Assembly: GCA_964645825.1 (NCBI GenBank)
Contig: CAZXZY010000012.1
Coordinates: 1-22,380 of the forward strand
Direction: 5' to 3'
DNA: 22,380 bases
Source: JABIAL01 sp964645825
Lineage (GTDB): Bacteria; Patescibacteriota; Patescibacteriia; UBA1558; GWA2-36-10
Notes under the pieces: generated by a model
Databases searched by the model: none
The model's input: the letters and a program-made list of their open reading frames with translations, nothing else
What the model was told of the DNA's origin: nothing
Translations under genes and position numbers: made by a program
Part shown: positions 1 to 6,427 of the stretch, one piece after another
Layout: every line of letters starts with the position of its first letter
Numbering within the stretch: position 1 is the first letter of the stretch

Positions 1-47
1 TTACTCTTATATTCTAGTTTGTCGTCTTCCGTAATTTTCTTTGGCAT
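1..47 (-). CDS. 5' end of a gene leaving the left edge
   Basis: An ATG at 47 on the minus strand opens a frame with no stop to the window edge. It reads MPKKITEDDKLEYKS. This is a charged, hydrophilic N-terminus too short to assign to a family. A TATAAT box sits 17-22 bases upstream of the ATG, and the terminator of the preceding gene lies just before that, so this is probably the first gene of its own transcript. The leader has no clear Shine-Dalgarno sequence, as in the other housekeeping-type genes here. A chance open frame of 15 codons cannot be excluded. Confidence 0.45.
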   Translation of the reverse strand, partial: MPKKITEDDKLEYKS

Positions 48-63
48 ACTATTTTTCAAGGTT

Positions 64-69
64 ATTATA
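64..69 (-). promoter_or_regulatory. -10 box for the left-edge gene
   Basis: A perfect TATAAT on the minus strand ends 16 bases before the ATG at 47. The region where a -35 box should lie is an A/T run with no good match, so this rests on the -10 and its position alone. Confidence 0.35.
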
Positions 70-90
70 ACATTTTTTAGATTTTTTTAA

Positions 91-119
91 AAATAAAAAA
101 ACAACCCCACTAAAGGGTT
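91..119 (-). terminator. Rho-independent terminator after the O-antigen-ligase-like gene
   Basis: On the minus strand AACCC and GGGTT (115-119 and 103-107) form a 5-bp stem with a 7-base loop, followed by GTTTTTTTATTT. It begins 17 bases past the stop codon of the gene at 136-1425. The plus-strand side also ends in T-rich sequence, so it may work weakly in both directions. Confidence 0.7.
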
Positions 120-135
120 ATTTTTAAACTAAACT

Positions 136-1425
136 TTATTCTTTTTTAGATATTAAATTTGACCAAATTATCGCTACCATCATCCAACCAGCCCAAGTGG
201 TCCAAAAATAATGATCAAAAAGTCCGATGATCAAAAAGGCGCTCGCCCACCAAAACCAATCTTTAGCTAAATGACGAGGCCAGTATAAATAAATCAAATT
301 AATTAACAATATAAATCCAATGATGCCAACTTCAGCTAGACTTAATAAGAATACATTGTGAATTGGCTGCACTTCATAGGCCGGCTGACTACTTTCTAAG
401 TTACGATAAGTATTTAAACCAAATCCTTGACCAAATATTAGTTCTTTAGGATTGTGCCAATCTATTTGCTGTGTGCTTGCTAATCTTTCTGTTGTCGATT
501 TTACTTCTAATCTTTGATCGGATTGAAACCTAGAAATCCAAGCGCCTGGAAATAAGATATGCAACATCAAAAATATTAAAGCAAATACTATTAAAATCTT
601 AACTAGAATCTGAGTGATTAAATATTTCTTTTTATACAATGACCAAACGAAAATAATAATCAAAGTCAGTAATAAGGACAGCACTGCACTACGAGAAAAA
701 GTCAATAACAAGGCAAAAATAATTATTAACTGACCAACTAAAACAAACAATAATTGAGCGATATGTTTTTTGAAATTCTTACCAGCCCAATTATCTTTAG
801 CCGCCTGACTATAAATATGTTGCCACCACCATAGCCCAGCCAGAGCTGCTAAGACCAAGAAACCACCTAAAATATTTGGATGCGGCAAAGAACCATAGGC
901 CCTTAATATTCTATCTAGACCATGCTCAACGACCGATGTTCCTAATGTGGCTGGCAAATGCTCAGCTAAACCAAGCCATTTATTAGCTATTACTTGCTGC
1001 TGTAAAATCTGCCAGATAGCTAATAATCCCTGAATAATTCCGGAGGCAAAAAAACTGGTAATTACAAATTTTTTACTTACTTGTTTTAAAAGATAAATAA
1101 ATAAAATAGTGCTGGCTAATAAAACAACATAATAAAAAGTAACTTCGGGCATTGGCTGCCATAAATTGATAAGCCAAAAATAAATCAAAGTCAAAGCAAG
1201 TAATTTGCTACTAAACTTGTCGAATATATTTTTGATCTTAATTTTATTTTTTTGTGCTAAATAAAAAATTAATGCTAACAATAAAGTCAACATATTAGCA
1301 TAAAGACTTAAGCGTCCATATTCCCAAGTGTTACTAAATAATTGTTGGTCAAAGAAAATCCATCTAGTTTGCCAGGGTAATAAAAAAATAGTTAGAGCTA
1401 AAAAAAATTTAAACATCATCTTCAT
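136..1425 (-). CDS. O-antigen ligase / polysaccharide polymerase-like membrane protein
   Basis: This is a 429-residue polytopic membrane protein with about ten to twelve hydrophobic segments. It resembles the Wzy_C / O-antigen ligase family, which joins or polymerises lipid-linked glycans on the outer face of the membrane. Features typical of these proteins are the RAYGSLPHPNILGGF stretch (about 174-188), FSRSA at the start of a helix (about 244-248), and PIHNVFLLSLAEVGIIGF (about 346-363). The start ATG lies inside the end of the preceding gene (17-base overlap), so the two are translationally coupled. A second ATG two codons later is also possible. The donor and acceptor glycans cannot be told from sequence. 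Confidence 0.8.
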   Translation of the reverse strand: MKMMFKFFLALTIFLLPWQTRWIFFDQQLFSNTWEYGRLSLYANMLTLLLALIFYLAQKNKIKIKNIFDKFSSKLLALTLIYFWLINLWQPMPEVTFYYVVLLASTILFIYLLKQVSKKFVITSFFASGIIQGLLAIWQILQQQVIANKWLGLAEHLPATLGTSVVEHGLDRILRAYGSLPHPNILGGFLVLAALAGLWWWQHIYSQAAKDNWAGKNFKKHIAQLLFVLVGQLIIIFALLLTFSRSAVLSLLLTLIIIFVWSLYKKKYLITQILVKILIVFALIFLMLHILFPGAWISRFQSDQRLEVKSTTERLASTQQIDWHNPKELIFGQGFGLNTYRNLESSQPAYEVQPIHNVFLLSLAEVGIIGFILLINLIYLYWPRHLAKDWFWWASAFLIIGLFDHYFWTTWAGWMMVAIIWSNLISKKE

Positions 1426-2371
1426 TGGTATTATCCATTAATGCGTGCATCCGATCTCGCCATTTTTTATAAAATATTTCCCTCCGATCGTTAGAATGAA
1501 ATTTTAACATCTGTTCGTCGATAATCACTCGAGTATCAACATTGATTAAGCTTTGTAAATTGCGACTAATAATTTTTGACTGAACTCGTCTAAAAGTAGC
1601 ATTGAAAGCACGCCCTATAAATGGCGGACAAATAATAAAACCTAATAATTTAGATATAAACTTAGACCAGCGACCAGACTTTATTTCTTTTACAAACTTA
1701 TTTTCATAAGCATTGGGTAAATAAGCCTCTGTCCATTTATTAGCCTTCAAAAACTTTTGATAAGTATTATCAACATTGTAAACTGGCAATAATTGACGAA
1801 CCCAATAAGGAGAATAAATGTCTTTGCTACTGATCATGATTCTTTGAATATTTAGATTGTCTTCGCTAATAAAAAAACTCAAGCAAAAAGCATCTCGAAT
1901 ATGGCCATTTTTTGGTCGCATACCAAAAAAATAAATTAACATAATAGTAAAAAATCTCACGATCCATATTCTCTTTTTAGCAGTAATAACAAAAAAATCA
2001 ATGTCACTTTCTTCTCCGGCATTGCTATAAGCCAAAGTATTAGAGATGGCAATCATTTTAATAAATGGTAAATATTTGTATATACGTACCAAACGTAAAG
2101 CACGAGCAAATTTTCTCTCTGCTAAATTATTATGGTGCTTACGAATTAAATGTGTGTATTCTCGATCCTGTAATGAATAAAAGGCTTCAGTACGTACAAT
2201 CTCTTTACTTAAAGTATCGCTATTTTCCAAAAGATCTTTAACCTCAGAAAGTCTGACCTTGCGACCTGGACGATAAAGCCACTTCCAAATTTCTTCAGCA
2301 GTTAGCGGATAATTAAACACATCAAAAAAGGCTATAGTCTGTAAGATAGATTGTTCAATCACGTGCTTCAT
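1409..2371 (-). CDS. Nucleotidyltransferase-fold protein with N-terminal winged-helix-like region
   Basis: This 320-residue protein starts with a winged-helix-like stretch (IAFFDVFNYPLTAEEIWKWL). A nucleotidyltransferase-type core follows around residue 108, with ISNTLAYSNAGEESDIDFF, where the SDID supplies the usual metal-binding Asp-x-Asp. Similar proteins occur in Patescibacteria beside glycan-assembly genes, and their substrate is unknown. The usual Gly-Ser ahead of the Asp pair is replaced by Asn-Thr. I chose the ATG at 2371 over a GTG at 2377 because a strong promoter places the transcript start at about 2374. There is no Shine-Dalgarno. It overlaps the downstream membrane protein gene by 17 bases, forming a two-gene operon. 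Confidence 0.65.
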   Translation of the reverse strand: MKHVIEQSILQTIAFFDVFNYPLTAEEIWKWLYRPGRKVRLSEVKDLLENSDTLSKEIVRTEAFYSLQDREYTHLIRKHHNNLAERKFARALRLVRIYKYLPFIKMIAISNTLAYSNAGEESDIDFFVITAKKRIWIVRFFTIMLIYFFGMRPKNGHIRDAFCLSFFISEDNLNIQRIMISSKDIYSPYWVRQLLPVYNVDNTYQKFLKANKWTEAYLPNAYENKFVKEIKSGRWSKFISKLLGFIICPPFIGRAFNATFRRVQSKIISRNLQSLINVDTRVIIDEQMLKFHSNDRREIFYKKWRDRMHALMDNTNEDDV

Positions 2372-2380
2372 AACCACTAT

Positions 2381-2409
2381 ATATTAAACAAAGATGCTAT
2401 TTTTTACAA
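2381..2409 (-). promoter_or_regulatory. Promoter for the nucleotidyltransferase/O-antigen-ligase-like operon
   Basis: TTGTAA (2404-2409), a 17-base spacer and TAATAT (2381-2386) on the minus strand. The predicted start at about 2374 leaves only about 3 bases before the ATG at 2371, so the transcript would be nearly leaderless. Confidence 0.65.
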
Positions 2410-2437
2410 GTTTATAAAACCCCGGATTCATCCGGGG
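2405..2437 (-). terminator. Rho-independent terminator of uvrA
   Basis: CCCCGGA and TCCGGGG form a perfect 7-bp stem (2420-2426 with 2431-2437) around a 4-base loop, followed on the minus strand by TTTTATAAAC. It starts 9 bases past the uvrA stop codon and sits directly upstream of the next promoter. Confidence 0.8.
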
Positions 2438-2446
2438 TAATAAATA

Positions 2447-5305
2447 TTATTTCTTCTTTTTAGCAGCAAACATTTTGGCTAAATACTGCCCAGTAAAACT
2501 ATTTTTGACTTTAGCCACATCTGCAGGCTTTCCCTCAGCTACCAAGTAGCCTCCCTTATCGCCGCCTTCCGGACCCAAGTCAATTACCCAATCAGAACTT
2601 TTGATTACATCAAGATTATGCTCAATCACCAATACTGTATTTCCTTTGTCTACCAAACGGTGTAAAACTTCTAACAATCTTTTGATGTCATCAAAATGTA
2701 AGCCAGTAGTTGGCTCGTCTAAAATATATAAAGTTTTACCAGAAGACCTGCGAGATAATTCAGTTGCCAACTTGATACGTTGGGCTTCACCACCAGACAA
2801 AGTCGTAGCTGATTGGCCTAGTTGGATATAGCCAAGGCCAACATCATAAAGAGTTTTTAATTTATTATGAATATTTGGAATATTAGTAAAGAAGTTCATT
2901 GCTTCCTCAACAGTCATGTGCAATATCTCTGAAATATCTTTTCCCTTATAGTGGATTTCTAGAGCTTCGTTGTTATAACGACGACCGCGACACTCTTCAC
3001 ACTCCACGTAAACATTTGGCAAAAAATTCATTTCAATTTTAACTACGCCATCTCCCTGACAAGCTTCACAACGACCACCTTTGACATTAAAACTAAAACG
3101 ACCAGCTCTGTAGCCGCGGATCTTGGCTTCTGGTAACTCAGCAAACAAATCACGGATATATGTAAAAACACCTGTATAGGTAGCCGGATTCGATCTTGGC
3201 GTACGCCCAATTGGCGATTGGTCAATATCAATTACCTTATCAATGTGTTCTAAGCCTTTTATTTCTTTATGAGCTGCTGGATTATCTTTGGCTCTATAGA
3301 AACGTTGTTTCAAAGATTTAGCTAAAATCTCGGTCATTAAAGTAGATTTACCAGAACCAGAAACACCAGTGATACTGATAAACTTACCCAAAGGAAAATG
3401 AACATCGATGTCTTTTAAATTAAAAGCTGCTGCTCCCAAGATAGATAATGTTTTACCGTTGCCTTTGCGATGTTTTTTGGGCACTGGAATACTTAGAGCA
3501 CCGGATAAATATTTTCCAGTCAAAGATTTTTTATCTTTTTTCACAGTAACTGGACTTCCTTGAGATACTAGTTCACCGCCATGTTTACCGGCTCCCGGTC
3601 CGATGTCTATCACATGATCAGCTGATAATATAGTCTCCTCATCGTGCTCTACCACGATGACAGTATTTCCTAGATCACGTAAATTTCGTAAAGTTTCTAT
3701 CAACTTAGCATTGTCTCTTTGATGTAAGCCAATAGAAGGCTCATCTAAAATATATAATACTCCCATTAAAGATGAGCCAATCTGAGTGGCCAAACGAATA
3801 CGTTGTGCTTCGCCACCGGACAAGGTATTAGCTGAGCGATCTAAGGTTAGATAATTTAAGCCGACATTATTTAAGAATGATAAACGCTCTTTTATTTCTT
3901 TCAAAACCTGATGAATAATAGTTTTCTCTCTTTCCGTTAATTTCTTTTCAATGCCAGAAAATAAAACTTTTAATTCGGCAATTGTCATGCCAGAAATATC
4001 AGCAATATTAAAATCTGCCACGGTAATGCTCAATATTTCTTTTTTCAATCTTTTACCTTTACAAGTTTCACAAGGAGTGATGCGCATATAGCGCTCTATT
4101 TCACTACGAATATAGTCTGAATCAGTTTCTCGATAACGACGATGTAAATTTGGAATCACACCTTCAAATCTTGTTTTATAATCTCCGCTAAATTTATCAC
4201 CAGACATTTCTAACTGATATCTTTCTTCTCCGGTACCATGTAAAACCACATCTAATTGTTTTTGAGTTAATTTAGAAACTGGAACATTGATAGAAAACTT
4301 ATTTTTCTTGGCTACAAGTTCTAAAATCTTGAAATACCAAGTTTGATTAGCGGCTGTACGAGACCAAGGACGAATGGCACCTTCGGCTAAAGATAATTTT
4401 TTATTGGGCAAAACAAGATCTGCATCGACGATCAACTTGGTGCCTAAACCAGTACATTCTGGGCAAGCGCCATGAGGACTATTAAAAGAAAAATTGCGGG
4501 CTTCAATTTCTGGAAAACTAACCTCACTATGCACTGGGCAAGTAAAATGTTCACTAAAATATAAATCTTTGTCTTCTTTTGGAATATGAATGGTAATAAA
4601 TCCATTGCCTAAGTCTAAGGCAGTTTCTAGAGATTGCAATAACCTACTTTTAGTTTCTCGACTACCATCACGACGTAAACGATCTATCACTACCTCAATA
4701 GTATGTTTTTTTTGTTTATCTAAAACTACTTCTGATAATTCGTCAAAAGTCATTATTTCACCATCCAAACGCACCCGACGATAACCAGCCTGCTTCATTC
4801 GCTCAATAATTTTTTTATGCTCACCTTTCTTATCTCTAATCACTGGAGCCAGTAAAATAAAATCTGTTTCAGCTGGTAAACGCCAAACTTTATCAGCTAC
4901 TTGATTGATAGATTGTTTTACAACTTCCTGTCCACAAATATGACAATGTGGCTTACCAATACGAGCGTATAATAAACGTAAATAATCATAAATTTCAGTC
5001 ACTGTGCCAACAGTCGAGCGTGGATTACGAGAAGAAGTCTTTTGGTCAATAGAGATAGCTGGGCTCAAACCTTCAATCTGATCTACATCTGGCTTATCCA
5101 TTAAACCTAAAAACTGCCTAGCATAAGCCGACAGTGATTCAACATAACGACGCTGACCTTCAGCATAAATAGTGTCAAAAGCTAATGATGATTTTCCTGA
5201 ACCAGATAAACCAGTAATGACTACTAATTTATCACGAGGAATTTTGACATCGATGTTCTTGAGATTATGAACTCTTGCTCCCTTAATGACAATATTATTT
5301 GACAT
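2447..5305 (-). CDS. uvrA: UvrABC excision nuclease subunit A
   Basis: This 952-residue protein is full length for UvrA, the ATP-dependent damage sensor of nucleotide excision repair. It works as a dimer, loads UvrB on damaged DNA, and leads to incision by UvrC. Both ABC ATPase units are complete. They have Walker A GLSGSGKSS (about 32-40) and GVSGSGKST, signatures LSGGEAQRIRLAT and LSGGEAQRIKLAT, and Walker B LYILDEPSIGLH and LYILDEPTTGLH. The zinc-binding Cys pairs are present (CHIC, CPEC, CETC, CEAC and CEEC). The start ATG has no Shine-Dalgarno but follows a good promoter by about 42 bases. uvrC lies divergently beyond the accessory block. I saw no obvious LexA-type box. Confidence 0.97.
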   Translation of the reverse strand: MSNNIVIKGARVHNLKNIDVKIPRDKLVVITGLSGSGKSSLAFDTIYAEGQRRYVESLSAYARQFLGLMDKPDVDQIEGLSPAISIDQKTSSRNPRSTVGTVTEIYDYLRLLYARIGKPHCHICGQEVVKQSINQVADKVWRLPAETDFILLAPVIRDKKGEHKKIIERMKQAGYRRVRLDGEIMTFDELSEVVLDKQKKHTIEVVIDRLRRDGSRETKSRLLQSLETALDLGNGFITIHIPKEDKDLYFSEHFTCPVHSEVSFPEIEARNFSFNSPHGACPECTGLGTKLIVDADLVLPNKKLSLAEGAIRPWSRTAANQTWYFKILELVAKKNKFSINVPVSKLTQKQLDVVLHGTGEERYQLEMSGDKFSGDYKTRFEGVIPNLHRRYRETDSDYIRSEIERYMRITPCETCKGKRLKKEILSITVADFNIADISGMTIAELKVLFSGIEKKLTEREKTIIHQVLKEIKERLSFLNNVGLNYLTLDRSANTLSGGEAQRIRLATQIGSSLMGVLYILDEPSIGLHQRDNAKLIETLRNLRDLGNTVIVVEHDEETILSADHVIDIGPGAGKHGGELVSQGSPVTVKKDKKSLTGKYLSGALSIPVPKKHRKGNGKTLSILGAAAFNLKDIDVHFPLGKFISITGVSGSGKSTLMTEILAKSLKQRFYRAKDNPAAHKEIKGLEHIDKVIDIDQSPIGRTPRSNPATYTGVFTYIRDLFAELPEAKIRGYRAGRFSFNVKGGRCEACQGDGVVKIEMNFLPNVYVECEECRGRRYNNEALEIHYKGKDISEILHMTVEEAMNFFTNIPNIHNKLKTLYDVGLGYIQLGQSATTLSGGEAQRIKLATELSRRSSGKTLYILDEPTTGLHFDDIKRLLEVLHRLVDKGNTVLVIEHNLDVIKSSDWVIDLGPEGGDKGGYLVAEGKPADVAKVKNSFTGQYLAKMFAAKKKK

Positions 5306-5353
5306 ATGCTGTTATAAAAATTATTTTTTATAGCTCAAATACAATCGTGAGAA

Positions 5354-5382
5354 ATGATAACATGTAAATACCGCACCGTCAA
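5354..5382 (-). promoter_or_regulatory. uvrA promoter
   Basis: TTGACG (5377-5382), a 17-base spacer and TATCAT (5354-5359) on the minus strand. The predicted transcript start at about 5347 gives a 40-base AT-rich leader. Confidence 0.65.
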
Positions 5383-5394
5383 GGACTAAAAAGT

Positions 5395-5425
5395 AAATAA
5401 AAAAGCCGCGACTACTTGGTCTGCG
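5395..5425 (-). terminator. Terminator after the first zinc-ribbon gene
   Basis: On the minus strand CGC-A-GAC pairs with GTCGCG (stem 5407-5412 with 5419-5425, one bulged base, 6-base loop), followed by GCTTTTTTATTT. It lies about 20 bases past the stop codon of the gene at 5444-5632. Confidence 0.6.
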
Positions 5426-5443
5426 ACTTATGTTAGAGAAATC

Positions 5444-5632
5444 TCATGTTTGATTCTTATGCTCAACTGCTTCGGCTACTGGGCGTGGTTTTGGGTCAAA
5501 AAAAATCTTCTCGCATTCCGAACACACAAATGTTTTTCGTGCAATATCTTCTGTGACTAATTCATGTTCACCAAGAAAATTGCACCAGGGACATCTATGA
5601 TTTTCTACTTCAGTACTTTTGCTCTCCGACAT
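5444..5632 (-). CDS. Small zinc-ribbon protein (62 aa)
   Basis: This 62-residue soluble protein contains CPWC at residues 14-17 and CSEC at 37-40. The two Cys-x2-Cys knuckles 19 residues apart are typical of a single zinc ribbon, as in small nucleic-acid-binding or protein-docking modules. The tail is Pro/Lys/Glu-rich, and no enzymatic motif is visible. I chose the ATG at 5632 because GGGAG lies 6 bases before it. A longer reading to 5734 would run through the small membrane-protein gene upstream. It follows that gene by 22 bases with a shared promoter and is closed by its own terminator. Function unknown. Confidence 0.75.
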   Translation of the reverse strand: MSESKSTEVENHRCPWCNFLGEHELVTEDIARKTFVCSECEKIFFDPKPRPVAEAVEHKNQT

Positions 5633-5654
5633 ACTACACTCCCTTCTTAGGCGG

Positions 5655-5795
5655 CTACTGTGTTTGTTGCCAACTACGCTGACGCTCACGATCATGTTTG
5701 CCAGCATTATGTATTGCCCAAATAATGAAAACAATAAGTACCGCTATACCAATAACTATCGAAATAACGGGATGGGCTACAATAAAATCTGTCAT
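5655..5795 (-). CDS. Tiny single-pass membrane protein (46 aa)
   Basis: This 46-codon gene reads MTDFIVAHPVISIVIG at the start. One strongly hydrophobic segment (about residues 9-28) is followed by a short basic, glutamine-rich tail (KHDRERQRSWQQTQ). The positive tail suggests the C-terminus faces the cytoplasm. Support for it being real: AGAAGGG lies about 10 bases upstream, a promoter lies upstream, and a zinc-ribbon gene with its own Shine-Dalgarno follows after 22 bases. Family and function are not recognised. The same order, tiny membrane protein then tiny zinc-ribbon protein, recurs at 10746-11146. Confidence 0.65.
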   Translation of the reverse strand: MTDFIVAHPVISIVIGIAVLIVFIIWAIHNAGKHDRERQRSWQQTQ

Positions 5796-5846
5796 GATGA
5801 GTTATCCCTTCTCTCTATTTGGTCTATGATGAACAAAATATATTAT

Positions 5847-5875
5847 AAAGTACTACTTTTTAGTAAATTAGTCAA
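5847..5875 (-). promoter_or_regulatory. Promoter of the 46-aa/62-aa operon
   Basis: TTGACT (5870-5875), a 17-base spacer and TACTTT (5847-5852) on the minus strand. A TATAAT five bases further on (5842-5847) is an alternative -10 with a poorer spacing. The leader to the ATG at 5795 is about 45 bases. Confidence 0.5.
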
Positions 5876-5876
5876 G

Positions 5877-5914
5877 ACCAAAAAAACCGCCCCTCGATTA
5901 CGCTCAGGGCGGTT
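5877..5914 (-). terminator. Terminator of the HsmA-like gene
   Basis: AACCGCCC and GGGCGGTT (5907-5914 and 5885-5892) form a perfect 8-bp stem followed by TTTTT on the minus strand. The stem begins 6 bases past the stop codon at 5920. Confidence 0.85.
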
Positions 5915-5919
5915 ATTGT

Positions 5920-6273
5920 TTAGATGTGAAAACATATTCCTGAAAAAAAGGCCAAACACCATAGGATGTAAATCCAAAGACTCACTTTGTGGAATGCCTG
6001 AGCAGCAGATTTGGATGCAAATAAAACAACTATCAAAGCAAGAGCCGTGTGTAATCCCATGCCTAGTAAAGAGCAAAAACCCGTGAGGCTATGAAAGCTC
6101 ACGTTGATTTCTTCACCTGATAAAACATACATTTCATATGTTCCCCAAAAATCAAAGGCCAAACCCAATGCAAAAGCAACAAGATACTTCCACGACAAGC
6201 CAGACTTCCGCCCACCAAAAACAGCATAGGTGTAAATTAGCCAGGCTATGAGAATTTTGATACCAGCGCCCAT
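5920..6273 (-). CDS. Four-helix membrane protein, HsmA/TIGR03987-like
   Basis: This 117-residue protein has four hydrophobic segments. Its layout resembles the small HsmA (TIGR03987) membrane family: a first helix ending in IYTYAVFGGRKSG, a second with LGLAFDFWGTYEM, then FHSLTGFCSLLGMGLHTALA. The embedded Asp/Thr and His residues match what I remember of that family; no alignment was run. The ATG at 6273 has an ideal AAGGAGG five bases upstream. The GTG two codons earlier would overlap the Shine-Dalgarno and is rejected. It has its own promoter and terminator. Role unknown. Confidence 0.6.
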   Translation of the reverse strand: MGAGIKILIAWLIYTYAVFGGRKSGLSWKYLVAFALGLAFDFWGTYEMYVLSGEEINVSFHSLTGFCSLLGMGLHTALALIVVLFASKSAAQAFHKVSLWIYILWCLAFFSGICFHI

Positions 6274-6317
6274 GCCCACCTCCTTATTCTTGAATTTTTT
6301 GAAAGTGCACTGTCCTT

Positions 6318-6346
6318 AAACTAAGTTAAAAAACAATATTTGTCAA
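6318..6346 (-). promoter_or_regulatory. Promoter of the HsmA-like gene
   Basis: A consensus TTGACA (6341-6346), a 17-base spacer and TAGTTT (6318-6323) on the minus strand. The -35 box lies in the tail of the terminator of the upstream PKD gene, so the two units are tightly packed but separate. Confidence 0.6.
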
Positions 6347-6384
6347 AAATAAAAACCCCGCACTCACAAAATGAACATGGGGTT
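6344..6384 (-). terminator. Terminator of the M23/PKD gene
   Basis: AACCCC and GGGGTT (6379-6384 and 6354-6359) form a 6-bp stem with a 19-base loop, followed by TTTATTTTTG on the minus strand, about 45 bases past the stop codon. Confidence 0.65.
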
Positions 6385-6427
6385 GTTTAAAACTTGAAAG
6401 AACATTGACTGTTCAATAAAAATTAAT

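Noticed and set aside
5305..5444. LexA/SOS box before uvrA
   Set aside because: No recognisable SOS operator was found. The upstream sequence is explained by a TTGACG/TATCAT promoter and a terminator.
5843..6076. Minus-strand 77-codon frame overlapping the HsmA-like gene
   Set aside because: It is out of frame with a well-supported gene with its own Shine-Dalgarno and terminator, and it crosses that terminator.
5619..6086. Plus-strand open frame of 155 codons across the small-gene region
   Set aside because: It runs antisense through two small genes and a terminator, with low-complexity, unlikely protein sequence and no ribosome binding site.
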